Shown: piece after piece, positions 50,736 through 60,649 of the stretch
Position numbering within the stretch: the first letter of the stretch is position 1
Layout of the letters: every line of letters begins with the position of its first letter
Assembly (NCBI GenBank): GCA_028707175.1
Contig: JAQTUV010000001.1
Location: 372,001 to 436,000, forward strand
Origin: Sideroxydans sp.
GTDB taxonomy: Bacteria; Pseudomonadota; Gammaproteobacteria; Burkholderiales; Gallionellaceae
Reading direction: 5' to 3'
Length of the DNA stretch: 64,000 nt
The notes under the pieces: model-generated
Told to the model about the DNA's origin: nothing
The model's database searches: none
What the model saw: the letters and a program-made list of their open reading frames with translations, nothing else
Made by a program: the position numbers and the translations under genes

Positions 50736-51899
50736 ATGATGAAAATTAGTAAAGTTGTAAAATTGAGTTCTATTGCAATGGCTGTTGCCGCTATGGGATT
50801 GTCGGTAAATGCGAGCGCTAGTCAATTTGCTGGTCCGTATGTTGGGTTGAGTGCTGGTCAAAATACGGCTAGTTTGACAGGTCAATCTGACATTAAGTCT
50901 GCTTACCCAAATGTCAAAGCTGGCTATAACTTAGATGTTGGTAGCTTTGTGATTGGCGCAGACGCCTTTGCTGATTTGCATACAAAATCTTTCACAGGCA
51001 AAGATTTGGGACTCGATGCTCGTTTGGGTGTGCCTTTCGGCAACTTTATGCCTTACGTTAAGTTGGGCGTGGCAGGAACAGCACCTGGCTCACGTGGTCA
51101 TGGTGGCCTAGGTTTGGAATACAGCTTGGCTGATAATTGGTCTGTTAATGCTGAGTACACAACCGACAAAGCAAATTCTGGTTCAAACACTTACAAGAAC
51201 AATAATATTTCTTTGGGGCTGAATGGTTACCTCGGGGATAATTCTGGTAAGGCAGCTGCCGCTGCTGCAGCCGCCGCTGCTGCGGCTGAGCAAGCTGCTG
51301 CAGATAAGGCCGCGGCACAAGCTGCTGCTGACAAAGCTGCAGCTGCAAAAGCAGCCGCTGACAGAGCAGCTGCTGAAGCTGCTGCAAAAGCTGCTGCTGA
51401 AAATACTGCTGCGGGCCGTGCTGCTGCAAAGGCTGCTGCTGAAAAAGCTGCTGCTGACAAGGCCGCTGCTGACAAGGCTGCCGCTGAAAAAGCAGCTGCT
51501 GAAGTTACAACTAAAACTTTGATGACTGAGAAGCCTGTTACCTTGGAAGGTGCTAGCTTTGCGAGCGGTTCTGCAAAGCTGAATACTTCCGCAAATGGTC
51601 AATTGGATGACATCGTTAAATTCGCTAGCGAAAATAAAGATGCTGGTTTGACAATTACCGGTTTCACAGATGATCGTGGCAACGCAGCAAAGAACGTGAA
51701 GTTGTCTGCAGCACGCGCAGCTGCTGTTAAGGCTTACTTGGTTAAGAAGGGTGTAGCTGCTGACCGTATAGCGACTAGTGGTGCCGGTTCTGCTAACCCT
51801 GTTGGCGATAACAAGACTGATGCTGGTCGTGCACAGAATCGTCGCGTTGAAGTTAAGTCTGTAATCAAGACAACTAAGACTGTAATCATCAAACAGTAA
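50736..51899 (+). CDS. OmpA-family outer-membrane protein with Ala/Lys-rich linker
   Basis: 387 residues. A signal peptide (cut after NASA, residue 29) is followed by an eight-stranded-barrel-like domain (30-170, e.g. GPYVGLSAGQNTASL). Then comes an Ala-rich linker (171-257) built from AADKAAAEKAAA units, and an OmpA/MotB peptidoglycan-binding domain (265-380) with LEGASFASGSAKLN, ITGFTDDRGNAAKNVKLSAARAAAV and AGRAQNRRVEV. The linker is helical and long enough to span part of the periplasm. Ribosome binding site TTGGAGAG. It probably ties the outer membrane to peptidoglycan. A terminator follows. Confidence 0.9.
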   Translation: MMKISKVVKLSSIAMAVAAMGLSVNASASQFAGPYVGLSAGQNTASLTGQSDIKSAYPNVKAGYNLDVGSFVIGADAFADLHTKSFTGKDLGLDARLGVPFGNFMPYVKLGVAGTAPGSRGHGGLGLEYSLADNWSVNAEYTTDKANSGSNTYKNNNISLGLNGYLGDNSGKAAAAAAAAAAAAEQAAADKAAAQAAADKAAAAKAAADRAAAEAAAKAAAENTAAGRAAAKAAAEKAAADKAAADKAAAEKAAAEVTTKTLMTEKPVTLEGASFASGSAKLNTSANGQLDDIVKFASENKDAGLTITGFTDDRGNAAKNVKLSAARAAAVKAYLVKKGVAADRIATSGAGSANPVGDNKTDAGRAQNRRVEVKSVIKTTKTVIIKQ

Positions 51900-51919
51900 T
51901 CGATGGTTGTTTAACTTAG

Positions 51920-51949
51920 CAAAAAGGCGGGGTGATCCCCGCCTTTTTG
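51920..51949 (+). terminator. Rho-independent terminator after the OmpA-family gene
   Basis: CAAAAAGGCGGGG (51920-51932) pairs perfectly with CCCCGCCTTTTTG (51937-51949) around TGAT. Confidence 0.92.
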
Positions 51950-52009
51950 TTGTCTGTAATTTCGTTGATATGATGGTGTTAATTCAGAGAGTAAGACGGG
52001 GAGAATGCA

Positions 52010-54142
52010 TTGAGTAACTCACATACATGGAAATTTTTCCGCGCGGGCGGATTCGATCAAGTGCAATTGGATAATGGCGACGATTTGTTGGCGCTGAAAG
52101 ATTTGGATCAAAAGCTATGGGTCGCATTGAGCTGCCCTACACGCGGTATCGAATTCGATAATCGCACTTTAGACATGATCGATTCGGATAAGGACGGTCA
52201 GGTTCGTGCAAATGAAGTATTAGCTGCAATTGCTTGGGCAGGCTCATTGCTCAAAGAACGAGAGTTGCTTGCAAAAGGTTCAGACAGTTTAAATCTGTCG
52301 GATATTGATGTGACGACAGATGAAGGCAAGCAGGTATTGGCATCAGCGCGCCATATTTTGAAGAGTTTAGGCAAGGCAGATGCGCCCAGCATTTCCCTCG
52401 CAGATATGGCGGATATTGAAAAATTTGTGGCGGGCTTGCAATTCAATGGTGATGGTGTTGTGTGTGCCGCACAAATCACAAGTGATGCTTTACGTGCTGC
52501 CGTTGAAGATATTGCCAAGAGTAATGGAGTCGTTGCTGACATGAGCGGGGGGCAAGGTATTTCGCAAGAAATCAGCGACCAGTTTTTTGCTGATGCCAGT
52601 GCCTATGCCGATTGGTATGCGCAGGGAGAAGCTGATGCAGCGGTGTTGCCGATGGGGGCAGACAGTCAAGCGGCTTCCGATGCATTGAATGCAGTCAAAG
52701 AAAAAATTAACGATTACTTTACTCGTTGCCAATTAGCAGCGTATGACGCGCGTGCTGCAGAGCCATTGAGTCGCTCTGCCGATGATTACCAGCAACTGGC
52801 GGCACAGAGTCTTTCTTCACAGCATTTGGATGTGGCTAGTTTTCCACTGGCCACTATTCAAGCCAATAAGTCGTTGCCCTTGGGTGATGGTGTGAATCCT
52901 GCATGGTTAGGCAAAGTGGAAGCCTTGCGTGCTTGCGTAGTGCAACCGTTATTGGGGAACAAGCAAAGTATTACAGCGGCTGAATGGAATGGGCTGTGTG
53001 CAAAATTTGATGCCTTCGCCGCTTGGCAAGGTGCAAAACCTGAGACTCAGGTCGGAGATTTGGGAATAGCACGCGTTCGTGAAATTTTAGCGAGTCAAAG
53101 CAAGTCTGAAATCGACGCACTCATTGCACAAGATAAGGCCGTTGAATCTGAGATAAATTCGATCCACTCAGTTGAACGTTTGATTCGCTATCAGCGAGAC
53201 CTATTCCACTTGTGTAATAACTTTGTTTCGTTCCGTGAGTTTTATTCCGGAAAAGAAAAGGCGATTTTCCAAGTTGGTACGTTGTATCTAGACGGCCGTA
53301 GTTGCGAGTTATGCATTAAGGTCGAGGATGTGAATGCACATGCGGCTTATGCCAATTCAAGTGGTGTTTGTTTGGCATATTGCGAACTGGTGCGCAATGG
53401 GGGGGCAGAGAAGATGAATGTCGCGGCTGCATTTACTGCGGGCGATTCAGATTTCTTGATGGTTGGTCGTCACGGTGTTTTCTATGACCGCAAAGGTCAG
53501 GATTGGAATGCAACCATCGTGCGTATTTCCGACCACCCCATCAGTATTCGCCAAGCATTTTGGTCGCCATATAAAAAGCTATCCAAAATGATTGGTGAGC
53601 AGATGCAAAAATTGGCAGCGAGCAAGGCCAATGCTGCAGAAGGTAAATTGGGGAATGCCGTTGCGACTACACCAAGTGCAGTCGCGCCCACAGCAGCAGG
53701 TGGAGCGGTTAAACCACCGTTTGATGTGGGTAAATTTGCAGGTATTTTTGCAGCGATCGGATTGGCAATTGGTGCGATTGGCGGCATTCTGGCATCTGTT
53801 GTGGCAGGAATCTTAAGCCTTGCGATTTGGCAGATACCGTTGGCGCTGATTGGTTTAATGTTAGCCATATCAGGCCCCTCTATGTTGCTTGCGTGGCTTA
53901 AGTTGAAACGTCGCAACCTTGGCCCTATCCTTGACGCGTGTGGTTGGGCAATCAATGCCCGTGTACGTATCAACATTCCATTCGGAACATCGCTCACTGC
54001 AATGCCTCTACTGCCAGCAGGAGCGGAACGCTCATTGGTTGATCCCTATGCTGAAAAGAAATCTGCGTGGCCTTATCTTGTTGCGATATTCTTGTGCTTG
54101 GGGCTTTTAGTATGGGCTTGGTCCGCTGGTTATATTGCTTGA
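52010..54142 (+). CDS. Large EF-hand-containing membrane protein of unknown function
   Basis: 710 residues, TTG start at 52010 with GGGGAGA upstream. Residues 58-69 (DSDKDGQVRANE) are a complete 12-residue EF-hand calcium loop with D1, D3, D5, G6 and E12. A second FNGDGVV motif near 144 may be a degenerate partner. Residues 80-550 look soluble and helical. After an Ala/Pro linker, hydrophobic helices occur at about 575-640 and a last one at 686-707. There is no signal peptide, so the bulk is probably cytoplasmic with a C-terminal anchor. I recognise no family. It is followed 13 bases later by nadE. Confidence 0.7.
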   Translation: MSNSHTWKFFRAGGFDQVQLDNGDDLLALKDLDQKLWVALSCPTRGIEFDNRTLDMIDSDKDGQVRANEVLAAIAWAGSLLKERELLAKGSDSLNLSDIDVTTDEGKQVLASARHILKSLGKADAPSISLADMADIEKFVAGLQFNGDGVVCAAQITSDALRAAVEDIAKSNGVVADMSGGQGISQEISDQFFADASAYADWYAQGEADAAVLPMGADSQAASDALNAVKEKINDYFTRCQLAAYDARAAEPLSRSADDYQQLAAQSLSSQHLDVASFPLATIQANKSLPLGDGVNPAWLGKVEALRACVVQPLLGNKQSITAAEWNGLCAKFDAFAAWQGAKPETQVGDLGIARVREILASQSKSEIDALIAQDKAVESEINSIHSVERLIRYQRDLFHLCNNFVSFREFYSGKEKAIFQVGTLYLDGRSCELCIKVEDVNAHAAYANSSGVCLAYCELVRNGGAEKMNVAAAFTAGDSDFLMVGRHGVFYDRKGQDWNATIVRISDHPISIRQAFWSPYKKLSKMIGEQMQKLAASKANAAEGKLGNAVATTPSAVAPTAAGGAVKPPFDVGKFAGIFAAIGLAIGAIGGILASVVAGILSLAIWQIPLALIGLMLAISGPSMLLAWLKLKRRNLGPILDACGWAINARVRINIPFGTSLTAMPLLPAGAERSLVDPYAEKKSAWPYLVAIFLCLGLLVWAWSAGYIA

Positions 54143-54155
54143 TGAGATGTCTTAA

Positions 54156-56131
<1,976 letters not shown>

Positions 56132-56146
56132 TTTATTCTTTTTATG

Positions 56147-56180
56147 ACGTGCGGCCTGCAGGATGGGCCGCACGTTTTTA
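56147..56180 (+). terminator. Rho-independent terminator after glnB
   Basis: ACGTGCGGCC (56147-56156) pairs perfectly with GGCCGCACGT (56166-56175) around a 9-base loop, followed by TTTTA. Confidence 0.9.
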
Positions 56181-56197
56181 TTTTGTAGGTCGCAATA

Positions 56198-57079
56198 ATG
56201 AAAACACCCACTGACTCACTACACCGATTCCTTTTTGAACACTTGCCTATTCGTGGCGAGATCGTGCGTCTCGACAGCGTATGGCAGTCTGTCATCGAAC
56301 GACACGACTACCCACCCGTATTGAAAAAACTGATGGGTGAATTGTGCGCCGCTGCTGTCCTACTTGCGGCAACGCTCAAGCTACAGGGCTCCATGGTGTT
56401 GCAGATTCACGGTAAAGGTGCGGTTAAGTTGTTGGTCGTCGAATGCACTGGCGATTTGGAATTGCGTGCCACAGCCAAGTGGGAAGGTGATTTGGCGCAA
56501 GGCAAGCTGCAAGAGCTAGTGGGTGATGGCCGCTTCGTGATTACCCTCGACCCCAAAGATGGTAGCCAAGCGTACCAAGGCATTGTTGCCCTCGAAGGCG
56601 ATAGCATCGCGGAGATTTTAGAAAACTACATGACTCGCTCCGAACAGTTGGAGACACGCTTATGGTTAGCTTCCGATGACAAACAGGCAGCGGGCGTACT
56701 GTTGCAAAAACTGCCTGAAAAAGGTGAAGTGTTAGATGAAGATGCGTGGGATCGTGCCACTCAGTTAGCCGATACGATTAAGGCAGAAGAATTACTCACC
56801 TTGCCAGCTGAGGAAATATTGCATCGTTTGTACCACGAAGAAGACATCCGCCTTTTCGAGGCACAAGCCATTGTGTTTCGCTGTGCCTGCTCACGTAACA
56901 ATGTAGCGCGTATGTTGCAGATGCTGGGGCGTGAAGAAGTGGAAGCGATTTTGGACGAACAAACGCAAATCGAAGTGCATTGCGAATTCTGCAATCAGCG
57001 CTATGTGTTCGACCGAGTAGATGCAGATGCAGCTTTGAGTGAAACCGTGCCTTTGCCCGCCAATCAAACCTTGCACTGA
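56198..57079 (+). CDS. hslO: Redox-regulated chaperone Hsp33
   Basis: 293 residues. The N-terminal domain has HRFLFEHLPIRGEIVRLDSVW and MGELCAAAVLLAATLKLQGSMVLQIHGKG. The C-terminal zinc redox switch has C-x-C (FRCACSRNNVARML) and C-x2-C (HCEFCNQRYVF). Oxidation releases zinc, the protein dimerises and it then holds unfolded proteins during oxidative stress. ATG at 56198, 22 bases after the glnB terminator hairpin. Confidence 0.95.
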   Translation: MKTPTDSLHRFLFEHLPIRGEIVRLDSVWQSVIERHDYPPVLKKLMGELCAAAVLLAATLKLQGSMVLQIHGKGAVKLLVVECTGDLELRATAKWEGDLAQGKLQELVGDGRFVITLDPKDGSQAYQGIVALEGDSIAEILENYMTRSEQLETRLWLASDDKQAAGVLLQKLPEKGEVLDEDAWDRATQLADTIKAEELLTLPAEEILHRLYHEEDIRLFEAQAIVFRCACSRNNVARMLQMLGREEVEAILDEQTQIEVHCEFCNQRYVFDRVDADAALSETVPLPANQTLH

Positions 57080-57235
57080 TTGGGCAACTCTCAATCAGGC
57101 GTAATGCGGTTTTTTTATCAGGTTTTAGCCTGCAAAGTATCTGTCTGAATCAAATCATCTTCAGCATCTTTAATGTCACCGCCTTGTCCACTTAGATACT
57201 CCCGCCCTCATCCTGTTGATGAGGGCGATGGTGGT

Positions 57236-57811
57236 TCAATACGACTTGGCTTCGAATACGCCTGAGTAGCGAAATACTTGGCCGAACAACGGGTGGGTGA
57301 GGCGGAAGTCCATCGCGAAGTGAGTTGTGTCGATGGCGCATTCGGTGATGGTGGTATGACCTAGGACCAGCCATTCGGGAATCGGCAGCAACCATCGGCC
57401 TAGCTTCGCTACGAAGCGCACACCACGGTAATGCAGCTTACCTTCCTCCACATGAACGGCCATCTGCAAACCCAGAACCGGATTGACGAACTCGATCATC
57501 TGGTTGCCGTTCGCTGCTATCCAGAAACTATTGAAATGAACCACCTTCCCGTCTGGGTAGGTGATTGTCCTGCGCCAATATTGGCGATCACCCACCACAC
57601 TTTTTTCCACGACGGTGGGGATCTGGTGTCCGCCGCGATCAATCAATGCCCCCATGAGGTGGAGAATACTCAGGTAAGGCTGCATGAAGCGGGGATATTC
57701 GATGTCCATGTGGCCGTTATCTATCGTTTTGCCGAAGCGATAGTGCGCTTGCAGAGCAGGGGGCAGTTTGTCCCAATCTGCGCCTAAGGCGTTTTGCATC
57801 AAGCTGTTCAT
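57236..57811 (-). CDS. DUF4166 domain protein
   Basis: 191 residues matching DUF4166. It opens with LGADWDKLPPALQAHYRFGKT, the middle has DRQYWRRTITYPDGKVVHFNSFWIAANGNQMIEFVNPVLGLQMAVHVEEGKLHYRGVRFVAKLGRWLLPIPEW, and it ends with HPLFGQVFRYSGVFEAKSY. Such domains occur alone or fused behind SDR or saccharopine-dehydrogenase-like proteins. Here the SDR gene is two genes upstream in the same operon. No signal peptide; function unknown. Overlaps the DUF2269 gene by 4 bases. Confidence 0.82.
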   Translation of the reverse strand: MNSLMQNALGADWDKLPPALQAHYRFGKTIDNGHMDIEYPRFMQPYLSILHLMGALIDRGGHQIPTVVEKSVVGDRQYWRRTITYPDGKVVHFNSFWIAANGNQMIEFVNPVLGLQMAVHVEEGKLHYRGVRFVAKLGRWLLPIPEWLVLGHTTITECAIDTTHFAMDFRLTHPLFGQVFRYSGVFEAKSY

Positions 57812-58287
57812 GATGTAACTCCTGGAATATGTTTAAAGACCATCAATGCCACAACAAGCACCATTGAAGTGAACGCTGGTACGCCTAGCCAGAACCACCA
57901 CCGCAACATTCTCCAATAGATTTCTGGCAACGGTGTGGACTCTGCGACCGCGATGGCGGAAATATTCCTCATGCGAATCTGCAGCCAGACCACCGGCAAC
58001 CAACAAGCTCCCGCTAGGAAAAACAGGAAGAGGCTGACTGCTATCCAAGGTGTCGTCAATGACAGACCTAGCTGATACGTCAACCACAAGCCGCTGATAG
58101 GCTGGAAGATCACCGTTGGTGTGGTGAATATCCAGTCAGCCAATACGACTTGGCGGTTGGTGTTAGCAATGTGAGCGACATTGCCACTTCGGTCAGCCAT
58201 CCATTTATAAAACGCACTGCCTAAACCCGTGCCAAACAACAGAACCATACTGAGGATATGCAATGTCTTGAACGTGAGGTAGGTCAT
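57808..58287 (-). CDS. DUF2269 family integral membrane protein
   Basis: 159 residues, four transmembrane helices. TFKTLHILSMVLLFGTGLGSAFYKWMADRSG, then VVLADWIFTTPTVIFQPISGLWLTYQLG and WYWRMLRWWFWLGVPAFTSMVL-type final helices match DUF2269. The early histidine and the tryptophan/histidine pattern have led to suggestions of haem or quinone contact in related families, but nothing is proven. Overlaps its neighbours on both sides by 4 bases. Confidence 0.82.
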   Translation of the reverse strand: MTYLTFKTLHILSMVLLFGTGLGSAFYKWMADRSGNVAHIANTNRQVVLADWIFTTPTVIFQPISGLWLTYQLGLSLTTPWIAVSLFLFFLAGACWLPVVWLQIRMRNISAIAVAESTPLPEIYWRMLRWWFWLGVPAFTSMVLVVALMVFKHIPGVTS

Positions 58288-59150
58288 GATGCCCTCCTGA
58301 TTGTATCTACGTTAGAAAAGAACAAATGAGGTTCGACAGGAAGTGGTTTGCGTCCCAAAAAATCCACCAGCGGCTTCACATCCGCCCAATATCCGGTCTG
58401 CAACATGCGCAGATTCTCTGGTCGCAGCATAGGGCTGAGCGGGCTTGCCAATCTGGCCGTAAGCATCGCCAACCCAAAGGGGATGCGTATGACGCGGGCG
58501 GGTTGCAATCCCTGCGCACGACGCATCCATTGCAGCCACTCGGTAAAGGTGAAGGTTTCTGTGCCTAGGATGTCTAACGTTCTTTTGACCTCTCGCGAGG
58601 TGAGGCATTGCAGGACGGTAGCGACCACATCGCTGATATGCACGGGCTGCAATTTTTGTGACCCGTCTCCGACGACTGTGAGCAATGGCAGGCGCGCCAA
58701 CCGTATGAATAACTCCGCACTTTTGCCGCCTTTGCCATAGATCAGAGAGGGGCGTAGCACGAACCAGTCCAAATCAAGGCTGCGTAGGTAGTCGTCAGCA
58801 GCGCGTTTGCTCAGGTGGTAGGCGGAGAAGGCTGTTTTATCTGCTCCCAGTGCCGAGATTTGCAACACCCGCCGAACGCCCGCTTCACGGCAAGCACGAA
58901 ACAAAGCAGACGGCGCAAGGGTGTGCAAAGTCTCGAAGCGTTGGGAGGCTGTTTCACCGATGATGCCTACGCAATTGATGACCGCGTCGATGCCTTTCAG
59001 ATGTGGCAACCAGTGTGATGGGGTGGTCATGCTGGAAAAGTCGATGCCATTCTGGCGCGACATTGGGGTGACTTGATGACCTGTGGCGGCAAGCGCCGAT
59101 GCGATGTTGCGTCCGATGAAGCCGGTTGCTCCAATGAGTAGGATGTTCAT
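58284..59150 (-). CDS. NAD(P)-binding SDR / NmrA-like epimerase-fold protein
   Basis: 288 residues. The dinucleotide motif is NILLIGATGFIGRNIASALAATGHQV. VNCVGIIGETASQRFETLHTLAPSALFRACREAGVRRVLQISALGAD has the NDUFA9/NmrA-like pattern, and then comes YHLSKRAADDYLRSLDLDWFVLRPSLIYGKGGKS with the Y-x3-K pair. Extended (atypical) SDRs of this kind act on sugars, flavonoids or quinones, or only bind NAD(P). The operon suggests a membrane-associated redox or lipid role, but the substrate cannot be read. Confidence 0.85.
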   Translation of the reverse strand: MNILLIGATGFIGRNIASALAATGHQVTPMSRQNGIDFSSMTTPSHWLPHLKGIDAVINCVGIIGETASQRFETLHTLAPSALFRACREAGVRRVLQISALGADKTAFSAYHLSKRAADDYLRSLDLDWFVLRPSLIYGKGGKSAELFIRLARLPLLTVVGDGSQKLQPVHISDVVATVLQCLTSREVKRTLDILGTETFTFTEWLQWMRRAQGLQPARVIRIPFGLAMLTARLASPLSPMLRPENLRMLQTGYWADVKPLVDFLGRKPLPVEPHLFFSNVDTIRRAS

Positions 59151-59491
59151 GATGCGCCTCCTGTTTTTTGAGGAGTCGTTACGAACTTGCCCAGACGTTC
59201 TCCGACCGTATACAAACCGACCAATATTCCACCTAAGGCCACGATCAGGGCGAAACGCCAGCTATCCAAAGGATTGCTGAAATGTGCGAACAGATCCATG
59301 GTGAGCACGAGCAACAGCGGAGCGATCAGTAGCATGACTTTTGTGTAGCTTAGCCAGAAGGCGGCGGCATGTTCGTCTGGGCAGATTCGGCTCAGGACAT
59401 TCATCAGCGGGCGGGATAACACGTAAAGCACTGCGAAGCTGACGGAGATGCTGGTGAGCGACTCGATCAGCAAGAGAAGATAGTTTTCCAT
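59147..59491 (-). CDS. Small three-helix membrane protein
   Basis: 114 residues with three hydrophobic helices: about 5-27 (LLLIESLTSISVSFAVLYVL), 45-68 (FWLSYTKVMLLIAPLLLVLTMDLF) and 78-96 (WRFALIVALGGILVGLYTVG). I recognise no family. It is the first gene of a four-gene operon in which each stop overlaps the next start by 4 bases (ATGA), so it is almost certainly translated. Ribosome binding site AAAGGAGTC. Confidence 0.7.
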   Translation of the reverse strand: MENYLLLLIESLTSISVSFAVLYVLSRPLMNVLSRICPDEHAAAFWLSYTKVMLLIAPLLLVLTMDLFAHFSNPLDSWRFALIVALGGILVGLYTVGERLGKFVTTPQKTGGAS

Positions 59492-59582
59492 GTGAGACTC
59501 CTTTTGAGTTGAGGGAGTCTGCAGTTTGGGGATTTGGGGGGGACGTTTCTTCCGGTTTCATCTTTCAGGAACAGCGTTTTGC

Positions 59583-59602
59583 TCCGAAAAGATAATTTCG
59601 GA
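59583..59602. promoter_or_regulatory. Palindrome upstream of the four-gene operon, possible operator
   Basis: TCCGAAA (59583-59589) and TTTCGGA (59596-59602) form a perfect 7-base inverted repeat with a 6-base centre. It lies 92 bases before the operon's first ATG and 22 bases after the AraC regulator gene's stop. It lacks a T-run, so an operator is as likely as a weak terminator. Confidence 0.4.
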
Positions 59603-59623
59603 ACAAGAAGTCTCCTAAAAACG

Positions 59624-60649
59624 TTACGGGGCAGATTTTTTTTGGGTATTCAGTTTGCGGTACTGGCCCGGTGTCATGCCTTCGATCTCGCGGAAGGCTT
59701 CATAGAAATTCGACTGCGAGGTGAATCCGATACTGAGACCTACGGATAGCACTGATGCGGTTGGCTCATTCAATAACATGCTTTTTGCTGCATCAATCCG
59801 CTGTTCTCGTAAGTAGCGAGAAAATCCTTTGCCTAGACGGGCGTTCATCAACTCGGATAATTGGTGGGCGCTGATTCCTAATCTGGAGGCCAGTCGTGGC
59901 AAGCTCAATTCCTCATCTTCATAAGCTCGTTCAGCCTGCATCAGGGTATTTAGGCCGGACAGGACCGTGTCGCAATCGACATGGGTGAGCGTGGAGCTGG
60001 CATAGGACTCCTGTGCGGCCTCGCTAACTTCGGCGGAAAGTTGCGGACGCAGCCCCAGTGCGAGTTGCACTAGTAGAAAGGCGGTGCCTATCGAAATCGC
60101 ATACAGGCTGAAAAACAGCTTTTCTGGCAATGTCGCCTGAAGCAAACCCAGCACCGAGACTACAGCGGCGATGAGGAACACACCGCCCAACAACAAGAGC
60201 TCTAGATGGAAATTGGCCCTCTCATTCCTAAGTGCATAAAGGCTACGGCCAAGCCATAACAAATATCCCGCGCCGACAATGAACGCGAAAGGTAGCGAGC
60301 TTTCAGCAGGGAGCCCAAGTGAAGCCACGACAGGCAGCACATGCCATAGTTGCGCCAATCGCATCGGCGGCTGGTTTTGTGGACGCAGCAAAGGTTGACT
60401 GAACAGGTAGAACGCTGGCGCGACGGCAAAAAGTGTCATGCGATAGAGCGGTGTTTCAACCCACGCCAGATCGAGGTAAAGCCAAACGAAGTGCGCGATC
60501 TGCAATCCGCTCAAAGCCAGCACCAGAACCAACCCCATGAACATCGCCAGAGTTTGGTCTTGATAGTTCTCGCGACGGAAGTGTGTCAGCGCGAGGATGA
60601 GTGCGCTGAACAGGGAGAATCCGATCAGTAGTAGCGCCAGAGAGGTCAC
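59624..60649 (-). CDS. Membrane-anchored AraC-family transcriptional regulator
   Basis: 341 residues. The first 200 hold about seven hydrophobic helices (LALLLIGFSLFSALILAL, FMGLVLVLALSGLQIAHFVWL, MTLFAVAPAFYLFSQP, LELLLLGGVFLIAAVVSVLGL and others). The last 110 are an AraC DNA-binding domain: LSLPRLASRLGISAHQLSELMNARLGKGFSRYLREQRI, then SVLSVGLSIGFTSQSNFYEAFREIEGMTPGQYRK. Start is GTG at 60649, overlapping the FAD-dehydrogenase stop (GTGA). A DNA-binding domain tethered to an integral membrane sensor suggests direct signalling from the membrane to the operon downstream. Confidence 0.88.
   Translation of the reverse strand: MTSLALLLIGFSLFSALILALTHFRRENYQDQTLAMFMGLVLVLALSGLQIAHFVWLYLDLAWVETPLYRMTLFAVAPAFYLFSQPLLRPQNQPPMRLAQLWHVLPVVASLGLPAESSLPFAFIVGAGYLLWLGRSLYALRNERANFHLELLLLGGVFLIAAVVSVLGLLQATLPEKLFFSLYAISIGTAFLLVQLALGLRPQLSAEVSEAAQESYASSTLTHVDCDTVLSGLNTLMQAERAYEDEELSLPRLASRLGISAHQLSELMNARLGKGFSRYLREQRIDAAKSMLLNEPTASVLSVGLSIGFTSQSNFYEAFREIEGMTPGQYRKLNTQKKSAP

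Noticed and set aside
51241..51510. Dense short repeats suggestive of a CRISPR or satellite array
   Set aside because: The repeats are in-frame Ala-Lys codons inside a clear OmpA-family gene; there are no uniform repeats with unique spacers.
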